Below, piece after piece: positions 36,701 through 45,514 of a stretch of 64,000 bases of DNA. The translations under genes and the position numbers were made by a program. The DNA comes from Sphingobacterium nematocida (lineage in GTDB: Bacteria > Bacteroidota > Bacteroidia > Sphingobacteriales > Sphingobacteriaceae): assembly GCF_900168125.1 (NCBI RefSeq), contig NZ_FUZF01000021.1, positions 1 to 64,000 of the forward strand, read 5' to 3'. Under the pieces are notes generated by a model. The model did no database searches. It was given only the letters and a program-made list of their open reading frames with translations, and was not told the DNA's origin. Every line of letters starts with the position of its first letter. Position 1 is the stretch's first letter.

Positions 36701-36847
36701 TGATGAACGAACTATGCCTTTTACTTCGACGGTCTGTGTTTGATTCGATGCAAAATTCCCAACCCTACCGATTGGAACTTTTGCTTGTAGATCATTGTGA
36801 TAGAGTGCCACAAGAACTACCGTAAATAATAAACTTTTTACCCTCAT
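33722..36847 (-). CDS. SusC/RagA-family TonB-dependent glycan transporter
   Basis: A 1041-residue SusC protein without an STN domain. After a signal peptide comes a carboxypeptidase-D-like beta domain (about residues 42-115, VKGIVRSSDTKEPLTGVSVG), then the plug with VVVIGYGSAKKSDLTGSITR and ILKDASSTAVYGARAAAGVI, and the barrel ending in SAGINFSL. As it lacks STN, regulation should not run through FecR but through another regulator, consistent with the LacI-type site 106 bp upstream of its start. Confidence 0.95.
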   Translation of the reverse strand: MRVKSLLFTVVLVALYHNDLQAKVPIGRVGNFASNQTQTVEVKGIVRSSDTKEPLTGVSVGIQGKAGGATTDVSGRFVVKCQIGDVLTFSMLNYKSVRQKISNSKEDLNIVLESTQSSLDEVVVIGYGSAKKSDLTGSITRVDAKQFQNQPKTQLTEMLNGTVAGFNSNQSTRAAGGGSMEIRGPKSLNASTDPMIVLDGVIFNGSLSDINPADIETLDILKDASSTAVYGARAAAGVIQVTTKKGVIGNPTINLQATVGGASLLRPFKIYDGEGYIQFRSDVMRAFNTTKPGYYYNDPNNLPSGVSLEDWRKASNNPQSDNTLEWLNRLNFFDIESDNYVAGKEVNWLDEVFRTGTRQDYDLSISGGAEKVKYYWSLGYQSNEGIMLGDDFKAIRTRLNTDFTINKWLSAGVNTQFSDRSQLDLLPSTYQMSLMSPYGSMYDQDGKLLWYPNSYAVANPLVNILGGQDQKNKINSLFASIYMNFKLPLDINYKISYQPRYSFEKLYNFYPSTTIIGGSTYKDGYGTRDEKSSFEWMLDHLVNWNKKIGLHQFDVTLLYSAEKLENWNSYLSNSSFTPNQNLGYHGIQYGKDPKVSSDDRKATGDAAMARLNYTLNDKYLFTASVRRDGYSAFGKKNPRAVFPAFAAAWRISNEPFFQVNSINDLKLRASWGRNGNRSIGAYAALAEVSSNRYYNGSTTQIGVYNSTLANYDLKWEQTESFNLGIDLSMFSNRIGFTADVYDMTTVDLLMNRKLPELTGYSTVVTNLGKLSNKGVEFTLNTVNVDKENFRWTSSFVYSANRNKIDELFGDFGETTINGVTGYQELPDYTNEWFPGQALDRVWNYRISGIWQASEAEEAKKYKLQPGDFKVEDLNGDYIYNALIDKQFLGNKAPQHRLGLRNSIDFLKDFNVTFFLRAELGHVAQFAEGVRTSTETYDKRSTFDFPYWTAENSNNEYARLNTNVTVFGGGIKVYKPASYLRLQDLSFSYVVPSAYLDRINVKSFRVFLAARNVFTIDNWPGWDPETTIPMPRTYSAGINFSL

Positions 36848-36952
36848 AATTTTTTAGTTTTATTTAAATCGGTTTGGGAATTCTAGCCTTCCCGACTATA
36901 CAAGGTTAAAAATTATCCCTTCACTATTTTGTTAAACTTAAATATTTATTGT

Positions 36953-36966
36953 CGGTAACGCTACCG
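36953..36966. promoter_or_regulatory. LacI-type operator, site 2 (between divergent susC and hydrolase genes)
   Basis: CGGTAACGCTACCG, arms CGGTA/TACCG around ACGC, is centred in the 215 bp gap between the two divergent genes, so one site could control both. Confidence 0.7.
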
Positions 36967-37062
36967 AAGAATAGATAAAAATCCTGTCTTACATAAACCT
37001 GCTGTTATGGCTGATTTTAGTATTTTTATAGAAACAATATTTTTCCGTTAGTATCTTAAGTT

Positions 37063-38046
37063 ATGAGAAACCTAGTCATAATATATTTTTGCACCATACT
37101 ATTCGTAACCGTTAGTCAAGCTCAACAAAAAATCAACTGGGATGATAAAACGAGCGCGATATGGCCCAACCAAACAAGCCTGATAGAAATTAAGTCTAGT
37201 ATAAGTCCAGCTTTGCAGAAGTGTTATGTTTATAAAAGCACGGCCTACACGAAAAAACCGCTCATCATCAGTCTACACACCTGGGGTGGGGACTATTCGC
37301 AGCGAGACCCTTTATTAAAATATTGTATGGAGGAGAATATCAATTACCTTCACCCGGATTTCCGTGGACCCAACAACAATCCAGACGCTGCAGGTAGCGC
37401 ACTGGTCATTCAGGATATTGACGATGCCATTCAATGGGCAATTGACTCGCTAAAAGTCGACACACAAAACATACACATGGTGGGCGTGAGCGGAGGCGGC
37501 TTTGCAACTGTTGCCAGCTACATGAAAACCAAACACAATGTCAAATCTTTTCACGCTTTTGTCGGTATTTACAACCTCGAAGATTGGTACTATGAGTCTT
37601 TACAGCGAAAGAATAATTACGCAAAAGATATACTTGCGATAACTGGAGTAATTAATGGGAAACCAAATCCGGAAGAGGTCGTAAAGAGATCTCCATTATT
37701 AATGAAAACACCCACGAAAGAAAGACTCCGTACCAAACTAAACTTGTACACTGGACTCCATGACGGATATGTCGGATCCGTACCTATTTCTCATAGCTTG
37801 GAAATGTATAATAAAGTAGTAAAGGATTTCAATAAGGATATAAGGGAGGCTATAATTTCTCCAGATGATATTTACACCTTATTAAAACGAAGAAAGCTAA
37901 CAAATTTTGAAATCATAAAAGGTGCATTTCTAGGTAGAGATATCATTTATCAAAAAAAATACAAAGAGCTCGTGGAGATCATTGTTTTTGATGGTGGTCA
38001 CGAAATGCCTGACCAAGATTTATTAAAACGGATATTTAATCCGTAA
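37063..38046 (+). CDS. Secreted alpha/beta-hydrolase (S9/esterase-like)
   Basis: A 327-residue protein with a signal peptide (cleavage near VSQAQQ). The nucleophile elbow is GVSGGGF (about residue 142), preceded by LIISLHTWGGDYSQRDPLLK, which forms the oxyanion region. Candidate acid and base are in LHDGYVGSVPISHS and FDGGHEMPDQD. It resembles prolyl-oligopeptidase-type or acetyl/feruloyl esterase-type hydrolases in polysaccharide loci. It is the first gene of the divergent arm and shares operator site 2. Confidence 0.8.
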   Translation: MRNLVIIYFCTILFVTVSQAQQKINWDDKTSAIWPNQTSLIEIKSSISPALQKCYVYKSTAYTKKPLIISLHTWGGDYSQRDPLLKYCMEENINYLHPDFRGPNNNPDAAGSALVIQDIDDAIQWAIDSLKVDTQNIHMVGVSGGGFATVASYMKTKHNVKSFHAFVGIYNLEDWYYESLQRKNNYAKDILAITGVINGKPNPEEVVKRSPLLMKTPTKERLRTKLNLYTGLHDGYVGSVPISHSLEMYNKVVKDFNKDIREAIISPDDIYTLLKRRKLTNFEIIKGAFLGRDIIYQKKYKELVEIIVFDGGHEMPDQDLLKRIFNP

Positions 38047-38061
38047 TACCTAGTGAGCCGC

Positions 38062-38075
38062 TGGCAGCGTTATCG
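38062..38075. promoter_or_regulatory. LacI-type operator, site 3 (before uxaB)
   Basis: On the minus strand CGATAACGCTGCCA matches site 1 at the first ten bases and 11 of 14 overall. It lies 58 bp before the uxaB start. Confidence 0.5.
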
Positions 38076-38132
38076 CTGATAGTCTTTTTATTTATCTTCA
38101 AATTCATTTACTATTGACCTCTAAATCGGATA

Positions 38133-39575
38133 ATGGATCCGAAGAACTACTTTAAATCGATGAAAATTAATAACGATAACCTCAGTCAAATTATTCAACT
38201 GACGCATCAATCCATCGCTGATCCTAAGAAATTAACGGATAGAGTCATTCAATTTGGAACGGGCGTTTTATTAAGAGGCCTACTTGATTTCTATATTGAC
38301 CATGCTAATCGTACTGGAGATTTTGAGGGATCCATTGTCTTGGTCAAATCTACAAATCAAGGTGACATCAATGCCTTCAAAGAACAGAATAACCACTATA
38401 CTATTCAAACAGAAGGTATAGAAAACGGAGAAATTATACAACACCAACAAATTGTCACCTGTATCTCTAAGGTATTAACCGTGCAGCATGATTGGGATCA
38501 ATTAGTAAATATCGCCAAACAACCCAATATAGAATATATTATATCCAATACGACAGAATCCGGTATCGTCGAAGTGGACGAAGACCTAACAGGTATTCCT
38601 AAAAGTTTTCCAGGACGACTTACGGCTTTACTCTACGCTCGTTTTCTCCATTTCGCAGGCAATCCAAATAATGGTTGGATTATACTACCGACAGAATTGA
38701 TCGATAACAATGCAGACAAATTGAAAGCAATCGTTATTTCAATAGCGACAAAAAGCAACCTTTCAGCTGCATTTGTAGAGTGGATTGAAAACTCTAATCA
38801 CTTTTGTAACACCCTAGTAGACCGGATTGTTCCAGGCAAAGTAGAAACTTCGGGCTGGGAATATGAAGATGAATTAGCAATTGCAGTTGAACCCTTCAAC
38901 CTATGGGCTATAGAGGTAAAAAACGATACTCTCAAAGAAAAAATAACCTTTGCTGCGGCAAATCCAGGAATAAGACTGATGGACTCGATTCAAAACATTA
39001 AAGAATTAAAATTAAGACTTTTGAATGCGACCCATACGTTACTTTGCCCTATTGCAATAATAGCACGACACGCACTCGTGCGAGAATCTCTTAACGATCC
39101 ATCAATCGAAAATTGGACACGGAATCTGATGCGAACAGAGATCAATCGGTATTTATTGACAAAGGGTATTCTAGAGATTACAATCAATGAATTCGCATCT
39201 GTTTTAATTGACAGATTCAAAAACCCTTTTATCGGTCACCAGTGGCAAGCCATTTTTCAAAATAGTACCCAAAAATGGATACAGCGGGTAATCCCCATTC
39301 TACATACCTGGAACACTTTACACACAACCTCTTCTGCCACTATAGCTTTAAGCATGGCTTGCTACTTAAAATGTCATCATCTTTTCAATGAGACAGAACT
39401 AGCTCTGGATAGCCAAATCCAAAAAGCTCTGTCTCAAGGTAGTTCTCCTAGCGACATTCTAGGTCAAAAAAATATCTGGACAGTTGATTTGAGCTTAAAC
39501 TCAAGCTTCGTCGAACTGGTCACAAAATATATGCAGGATTTAGATACAAAATCCATTTTTCAACTCATCCATTAA
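38133..39575 (+). CDS. uxaB: Tagaturonate reductase/altronate oxidoreductase
   Basis: A 480-residue member of the mannitol dehydrogenase family. The NAD-binding segment is VIQFGTGVLLRGLLDFYIDH (about residue 40). NTTESGIVEVDED, LPTELIDNNADKL, NSNHFCNTLVDRIVPGK and the helical LNATHTLLCPIAIIARHALV stretch are typical of UxaB. It interconverts tagaturonate and altronate in galacturonate use. An ATG at 38160 (MKINNDNLSQ) is an alternative start. uxaA follows after 12 bp; uxaC is not in the window. Confidence 0.9.
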   Translation: MDPKNYFKSMKINNDNLSQIIQLTHQSIADPKKLTDRVIQFGTGVLLRGLLDFYIDHANRTGDFEGSIVLVKSTNQGDINAFKEQNNHYTIQTEGIENGEIIQHQQIVTCISKVLTVQHDWDQLVNIAKQPNIEYIISNTTESGIVEVDEDLTGIPKSFPGRLTALLYARFLHFAGNPNNGWIILPTELIDNNADKLKAIVISIATKSNLSAAFVEWIENSNHFCNTLVDRIVPGKVETSGWEYEDELAIAVEPFNLWAIEVKNDTLKEKITFAAANPGIRLMDSIQNIKELKLRLLNATHTLLCPIAIIARHALVRESLNDPSIENWTRNLMRTEINRYLLTKGILEITINEFASVLIDRFKNPFIGHQWQAIFQNSTQKWIQRVIPILHTWNTLHTTSSATIALSMACYLKCHHLFNETELALDSQIQKALSQGSSPSDILGQKNIWTVDLSLNSSFVELVTKYMQDLDTKSIFQLIH

Positions 39576-39587
39576 ATTCGCATCACA

Positions 39588-41219
39588 ATGAATATCATCA
39601 AACTAGACGCTATAGATAATATCATAGTTGCTTTAGAAGATCTAAATCAGCAAGATACTTTTAACTATAATCAGGAAGAGATTGTACTAAAAGACGAAAT
39701 CCCTGCAAAACACAAATTTTTTACCGAAGACCTGAATAAAGGAGACAATATCCTGATGTATGGAGTCAAAGTCGGCCAAACGAGCAAAAACGTCTATAAG
39801 GGCCAACGGATGAGTACAGAAAACAGCATCCATGCAACGGACAAATATCAATATAATGGTTTTAAGAGCAACTGGAGCCCCATTGACGTAAGCAAATTCA
39901 ACAACCGCGTATTTTATGGTTATCACCGTGAAGATGGTCGTGTTGGAACGGCAAACTACTGGTTATTTATCCCTACTGTCTTTTGTGAAAATCGAAACAT
40001 CGAAGTTATCAAAGAAGCGCTTCTTGAAAATCTAGGATATGCAAAGCCGCAAATATATCAAGACTACGTGAAGTCTCTGGTACAGGCCTATGAAAGTCAA
40101 ACGGATATTGAAACCCTGAATCTATCTCCTACCACATCCAATAATAGTAGAGTATTTAAACAAATTGATGGAATCAAATTCTTAACCCATCAAGGCGGTT
40201 GTGGTGGTACTAGACAAGATGCTGTAAGCTTGGGTAAGCTATTAGCTTCCTATATTGATCATCCTAATGTCGCTGGCGCGAGTATACTGGGGTTAGGCTG
40301 TGAAAACCTACAAATGGATAATCTCCTGACTGAAATCAAAAGGAGAAATCCTAACTTTTCAAAACCTATAATACAACTGGAGCAACAAAAAGTAGGTAAA
40401 GAAAGCGACTTGATACAAAACTGCTTACAAGAAACGTTCAAGGCCCTCGTCAAAGTCAATAAGACAGAAAGAAAACCTGCCACACTAGATAAACTTGTAC
40501 TAGGTGTAAAATGTGGGGGGAGTGATGGATTTAGCGGAATATCCGCTAATCCTGCTGTAGGATATGCCGCTGATCTCTTAGTCAGTCTTGGAAGTTCTGT
40601 ATTACTGGCTGAGTTTCCGGAATTATGTGGAGCAGAACAACAATTGCTGGATCGGATGAAAGAACAACGTCATGCAGATAAATTCATAGCACTAATGGAA
40701 AAATACAGCCACTCTGCCGAACAAGCAGGCTCAGGCTTTCATATGAATCCCTCTCCTGGGAACATTAGAGATGGTTTAATCACAGATTCGATGAAAAGCA
40801 ATGGGGCAGCGAAAAAAGGAGGAACCTCCCCCATTGTGGATGTACTAGAGTATACCGAGGGGATCAAACACAAAGGTCTGAATCTGGTTTGCACACCAGG
40901 CAATGATGTGGAAGCTACTACCGGCAAAGTAGCTTCTGGAGCAACCATATTACTCTTTACCACAGGATTAGGAACACCTACAGGCAACCCTATTTGTCCA
41001 ACGATAAAAGTTGCTACAAACAATCAGCTCGCAGAACGCATGCCCGATATTATCGATTTCAACACCGGATCTATTATTGATGGCAGCAAAAGTATAGAGC
41101 AGGTCGGAGAAGAAATATTAGAATATTGTATAAAAGTAGCAAGTGGTATCATCATCCCGAAAGCTGTACAATTGCAACAAGATGATTTTATACCCTGGAA
41201 AAAAGGAATTAGTCTTTAA
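39588..41219 (+). CDS. uxaA: Altronate dehydratase
   Basis: A 543-residue UxaA/GarD-type dehydratase. The N-terminal SAF domain covers about residues 1-95. The catalytic core has FYGYHREDGRVGTANYWLFI, LTHQGGCGGTRQDAVSLG, LGVKCGGSDGFSGISANPAV and LAEFPELCGAEQQLLDRM, with the Cys and acidic residues for the metal site. It converts altronate to 2-keto-3-deoxygluconate. Length and domain order match the fused E. coli form. The kdgK/kdgA steps must be encoded elsewhere. Confidence 0.93.
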   Translation: MNIIKLDAIDNIIVALEDLNQQDTFNYNQEEIVLKDEIPAKHKFFTEDLNKGDNILMYGVKVGQTSKNVYKGQRMSTENSIHATDKYQYNGFKSNWSPIDVSKFNNRVFYGYHREDGRVGTANYWLFIPTVFCENRNIEVIKEALLENLGYAKPQIYQDYVKSLVQAYESQTDIETLNLSPTTSNNSRVFKQIDGIKFLTHQGGCGGTRQDAVSLGKLLASYIDHPNVAGASILGLGCENLQMDNLLTEIKRRNPNFSKPIIQLEQQKVGKESDLIQNCLQETFKALVKVNKTERKPATLDKLVLGVKCGGSDGFSGISANPAVGYAADLLVSLGSSVLLAEFPELCGAEQQLLDRMKEQRHADKFIALMEKYSHSAEQAGSGFHMNPSPGNIRDGLITDSMKSNGAAKKGGTSPIVDVLEYTEGIKHKGLNLVCTPGNDVEATTGKVASGATILLFTTGLGTPTGNPICPTIKVATNNQLAERMPDIIDFNTGSIIDGSKSIEQVGEEILEYCIKVASGIIIPKAVQLQQDDFIPWKKGISL

Positions 41220-41345
41220 GATTAAAAAAACTTATTTAAAACCTGTATTTTACACCGGTTTTAAACCGGATGAGATTATCGATCTTAACGATTCCAGGTA
41301 GAGGGCTAGGTACATGAACTGATCTAAATGTTTTAATTTATAACT

Positions 41346-42455
41346 ATGATGATATTTAATAAAGACCAAATTTTAAAGTATTGTTTGTGCATTTTCTCAT
41401 TTGTACTATATTGGAATAATTCGCATGCGCAAGCTCAGTATACTCGGATTTCTAGCGATCTGATAATGGGCAGAGTCGAGGAGGTTAGGGAATTAAATAC
41501 GCTAGGTAGATTGCCCGAGCGTTTGAAAGGAAGTGTAAGGGAACCTGTATGGTCTCTGGGCACAAGCACAGCGGGTAGCTATGTTGATTTTCAAACAAAT
41601 AGCGATACAGTTTATGTTAGATATAAGGTAGGGAGTGGATTAAATATGCCCCATATGCCATCAACAGGTGTTAGTGGTGTTGATCTTTATTATCAGGATA
41701 AGTCTTCTAAAAGCTGGAGCTGGGCATTTGGCAACTACAGCTTCAAAGACACGATAAATTATGTATTTGCAAATCTTGGGAAGTCAAATGACGGAGCATA
41801 CAGACTCTACTTACCTTTATACAACAGTCTGCAATGGATTGAAATAGCAGGCAACAAAGGTAATTCCATCAAATTCGTTAACAACTCTAAAGAGAAACCT
41901 ATTATTGTATATGGGACCTCCATCGCACAGGGAGCTTGTGCTACGCGACCTGGATTGGCCTGGACCAATATATTGGGGCGTTCATTTACGAATCCTGTAA
42001 TTAACCTTGGCTTCTCTGGAAACGGCCGTCTCGAACAACCGATTTTGGATCTGATCACGCAGGAAGATGCTGCGGCATTCATACTAGATTGTATCCCCAA
42101 CTTAGCGTTAACTGCCGAACGTTCGGCTGCCGACCTCGAATCTCTTATCTTTAATGCGGTAAAAACTATTCGAAAAAAACATCCGCAGACGCCCATTGTA
42201 CTAGCTGCTCACAGTTCGGCGAACACTCCTGGCTTCTTAAATATCCATACGATGCAGGAATATGGCAACTCTTCTAAAGTAGCTAAAGCTACTTACGCAA
42301 AATTAACAAGAGAAGGGATAAAGCACCTCTATTGGGTCAGCGAACAAGAGTTTGGACTTGATATTAATTCTACCGTAGATTATGCCCATCCAAATGACAT
42401 AGGAATGATGAAAATAGCAGAGGCATACCGACGTTTGCTAATAAAGGTCCTATAA
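41346..42455 (+). CDS. Secreted SGNH/GDSL-family esterase
   Basis: A 369-residue protein with a signal peptide (cleavage near SHAQAQ), an N-terminal beta-sandwich of about 150 residues and an SGNH hydrolase domain. Block I is IIVYGTSIAQGACATRPG (GTS in place of GDS), block II/III NLGFSGNGRLEQPI, and block V VDYAHPNDIGM with the Asp-x-x-His pair. Such enzymes remove acetyl groups from glycans (carbohydrate-esterase type). It fits the polysaccharide locus as a side-group remover. Confidence 0.87.
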   Translation: MMIFNKDQILKYCLCIFSFVLYWNNSHAQAQYTRISSDLIMGRVEEVRELNTLGRLPERLKGSVREPVWSLGTSTAGSYVDFQTNSDTVYVRYKVGSGLNMPHMPSTGVSGVDLYYQDKSSKSWSWAFGNYSFKDTINYVFANLGKSNDGAYRLYLPLYNSLQWIEIAGNKGNSIKFVNNSKEKPIIVYGTSIAQGACATRPGLAWTNILGRSFTNPVINLGFSGNGRLEQPILDLITQEDAAAFILDCIPNLALTAERSAADLESLIFNAVKTIRKKHPQTPIVLAAHSSANTPGFLNIHTMQEYGNSSKVAKATYAKLTREGIKHLYWVSEQEFGLDINSTVDYAHPNDIGMMKIAEAYRRLLIKVL

Positions 42456-42635
42456 ATGATCACATGTGTATAAGTTTATAAAGTTTACGTGTTTCTTATA
42501 GTCGAGAGAAAGAAATCCCCATCAGATATCAAGTCTCAACACAACTCTGAAGTATAAACTACAATAAGCAACACAATAAATTTTCAAAATCAAGTATATT
42601 CATAAAAGTGACTTTTGGCTGGTTAATGACTAATC

Positions 42636-43145
42636 ATGAACGAAAACAAAATATTTTATTCAAAGTACTCCGAGTCCGATTTCGATAGCTATAAAACATT
42701 AGTTTACGACAATGATCTAATGCGTTATATAACAGGAACGGCACTAACAGAAGAGCAGGCTCAAACAAAGTTTAAGTCCATTTTAGGGATCAATAAAAAA
42801 GAAGAAAAATTAGGATATTTTAAAATCCTTACTGTAACTAATGTTTTTATAGGCGACTGTAAATTGGAACGCTATAAATATGACCCTTCGATTCTAGAGA
42901 TAGGATATATACTAAAAAAAGACTATTGGGGAAGGGGCTACGGGACATCGATCTGTAAGGAGATGCTTACATTGGCAAGCACATACTTTCCAGGACAAGA
43001 TATTATTGGAATTATCGACCCTGATAATATCGCTTCAAAAAAGCTCTTGCAGAAATTTGGATTTGAAAGCTACTTTGTCGGGGTAGAGGACAACCTGCCT
43101 ACGGAAAAACTACTATTGAAAATTGCAGATAAAACACTGAAATAA
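42636..43145 (+). CDS. GNAT acetyltransferase
   Basis: A 169-residue GNAT with the acetyl-CoA loop YWGRGYGTSICKEM and DPDNIASKKLLQKFGF. It shares only the general RimJ/RimL layout with the GNAT at 18035. The substrate is unknown. It ends in its own terminator whose stem includes the stop codon. It is probably unrelated to glycan use and simply inserted between the esterase and fucosidase genes. Confidence 0.87.
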   Translation: MNENKIFYSKYSESDFDSYKTLVYDNDLMRYITGTALTEEQAQTKFKSILGINKKEEKLGYFKILTVTNVFIGDCKLERYKYDPSILEIGYILKKDYWGRGYGTSICKEMLTLASTYFPGQDIIGIIDPDNIASKKLLQKFGFESYFVGVEDNLPTEKLLLKIADKTLK

Positions 43146-43171
43146 AAGGAGGTGCTAAAGTACCTCCTTTT
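43144..43171 (+). terminator. Rho-independent terminator of the GNAT gene
   Basis: AAAAGGAGGT pairs with ACCTCCTTTT around an 8 nt loop, with the stem starting in the stop codon; TTTTATTTG follows. Confidence 0.8.
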
Positions 43172-43187
43172 ATTTGTATTGACAACG

Positions 43188-43391
43188 TTACTCGACTTTT
43201 ACAAAATTACCGTTGCGATCGAACTCCAACTCGACATCCTCTCTAGACTCGTTACTGTATAGCTCTATTGAATATGGTCCATCCGCATCGATCGCTACAT
43301 CAACAAGAATATAAGAAGCATATCCACTAGCAACATACGCTGCGATCTTAGCGGGCAACAAAATTCTTATCGGAAATCTAGCATTATTTCC
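43188..43391 (-). pseudogene. Remnant of a PepSY-like (DUF2874) secreted protein
   Basis: A 67-codon frame lacking a start codon reads LLPAKIAAYVASGYASYILV, then ADGPYSIELYSNESREDVEL and EFDRNGNFVKVE before the stop. The pattern LP-x-x-I-x-x-Y-hydrophobic with a final V-E-L-x-F-D-x-N-G-x-F resembles the repeat of PepSY-like periplasmic proteins common in Bacteroidota. The signal peptide and upstream half are gone and the frame closes 29 bp before the fucosidase ATG on the opposite strand. Confidence 0.55.
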
Positions 43392-43419
43392 TTATTTTAA
43401 GAATCTAAAATTCTACAAC

Positions 43420-45245
43420 ATGAACCTCATAAAGAAAATTAGTCTAATAGGTATTCTTGCTACAGCGACACTCTCCACCAGTGCCCAAGAGACATCTGTC
43501 CCTTACGAAGGAGTATCTGGTTGGGCAGAGACGAAAGATAAGCGTATGGAATGGTTTCGGGAAGCTCGTTTTGGTCTATTCATCCATTGGGGACTATACA
43601 GCGCTGCAGCTGGTAGTTGGGATGGCAAACAGTACCCTCAGCATTACGCAGAATGGATCCAAGCTTGGGCCAAGGTACCCAGCAAATCTTATGCTGAAGT
43701 ATTAAAACCAAAGTTTACAGCAGCAAAGTTTAATGCTGACGAATGGGCCTCCCTGGCTGATGAAGCCGGGATGAAATACATGATCATCACTTCTCGTCAC
43801 CACGAGGGTTTTTCAATATTCAATAGTCAAGAGCCTTTTGCCCAGAAAAACAACGTGACTGGAGGAACAAATACCCTAAAGGACGCGACCTATACGGCGA
43901 GATCATAACAGCGTTTCATAAAAAAGGGCTTAAAGCGGGAGCATACTATTCTTTACTAGACTGGCAACACCCCGATTCCTATGAAGGCCTAAGCTACCTA
44001 AATAGCAATCCAACGGGATACAAACCTGACCATGAGGCCTATAAAACCTTTTTATATGGACAAGTTAAAGAATTAGCGAACAACTATGATGCGCTAGATG
44101 TATTATGGCTTGATTTCAGCAGCAAAAAACATCAAGGGGAAAGCTGGGGAACAAAACGTATTCTTACCGACCTCATTCGATGGCAACCAAATATTTTGGT
44201 AAATAACAGATTTTGGGATGGATTAGAAAATAAGAATGGAGACATAGGTACACCTGAAAAATACATACCACCAACTGGTCTACCGGGAATGGATTGGGAG
44301 GTAAGCCACACAATGAATGAGAGCTACGGTTACAGCGCACATGATCAAAACTGGAAATCTTTTGATCAAACCATGCGTCTCTTCATAGAAACAGTGAGCA
44401 AAGGTGGTAATTTTTTACTGAATGTTGGCCCTGATGCCGAAGGTGCGATACCAGCAAAAGCAACAACGCTGCTAAAAGATATCGGTAAATGGATGAAGGT
44501 AAATGGCGATGCGGTCTACGGGACTACAGCCAGTCCTTTTCAAGCCTTGGACTGGGGATACTGTACACAAAAGACAGGAAAATTATACTTTCACGTCTTT
44601 GACATTCCTGCCGATGGATCGATTACAGTACCTTTGTCCAGCGCTATCCAAAACGCTCATATCATGGGGGTATCAGGAAAAAAATTACAAATAAAAAGTA
44701 CAGCCGCGGGCAAAACCATCCTATTACCAAAGCATTTTAACGGACAGATGCCTTTGGTTATCGTAACAGAAATTAAGGGAACACCACAGGTTATACAGAG
44801 TCAGATACAGACACAAAAAGATGGGCGGATCGTCCTGACAGCAAACAATGCCCGGTTGACAGGTAGCGGGGGAATACGCTTGATAGGAGCAACAACACAT
44901 AATCCCAACCGTCCCAATGCTATAGGAGCGTGGGCAGACAAAAATGATCAGGTCGTGTGGGATGTCAAAATCCAAAGACCCGGTCAATACCAGGTTGTTA
45001 TCAATTATCTCCCGAATCAGAAACATGCTGGAATAATCGCTATCAAAATGGGTGATCAGCTCTTGAAACATCATTTTTCGGCAGAAAAAGAAAACCAATT
45101 TACAAATAAAGAAGTGGGCACTATCGAAATATCCCAACAGACCATAGGAGATGCTGGATTACAAATAAAACTGAATGCATTAGATATTCAAGGTCTAACA
45201 CTTCCTGAAATAAGTTCAATAACATTGATTCCGATCAGCAAATAA
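43420..45245 (+). pseudogene. GH29 alpha-L-fucosidase, split by a single-base frameshift
   Basis: The first frame (43420-43908) has a signal peptide (LSTSAQ) and the GH29 motifs WFREARFGLFIHWGLYS and MIITSRHHEGFSIFNS. It ends in an early stop after TLKDATYTARS. The shifted frame continues directly (DLYGEIITAFHKKGLKAGAY) with the nucleophile region ALDVLWLDFSSKK, WEVSHTMNESYGY and a C-terminal beta domain to 45245. The span is one base short of a multiple of three. Restoring one base near 43883-43886 (GAC CGC GAC instead of GACGCGAC) gives an unbroken 608-residue enzyme. It would release alpha-fucose from glycans; as read, it is inactive unless this is a sequencing error. Confidence 0.9.
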
Positions 45246-45335
45246 TGTTCGAATTAATACGCTGACCCGTAAAAATAGAAGAAAGTCTCTAAAAAGCTTC
45301 TATTTAGAGGAAATGCTTGATTATTTTTCTAAACA

Positions 45336-45368
45336 AGAACGCCTGTAGCGGGGAGCTACAGGCGTTCT
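45336..45368. terminator. Long hairpin between the fucosidase and the MBL gene
   Basis: AGAACGCCTGTAGC pairs perfectly with GCTACAGGCGTTCT around a 5 nt loop. It lies between two convergent genes, so it likely ends transcription from both sides although the flanking T-runs are weak. Confidence 0.7.
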
Positions 45369-45514
45369 AAACTAACCAATTATTAACCTAAATTATGAAT
45401 ACCCAAAGTTACGGAGATGAATGCTTTTAAATGTTAAATTCTCGTTAATATTCAACTAGACAACAGATTTGTTACCTCTGCTCACTCCTTTTAGCATAGA
45501 TAGAAGCATTATCA

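Noticed and set aside
43870..43910. Programmed ribosomal frameshift in the fucosidase
   Set aside because: No slippery heptamer or following stimulatory hairpin is visible, and GH29 enzymes are not known to use frameshifting. A one-base loss explains it.
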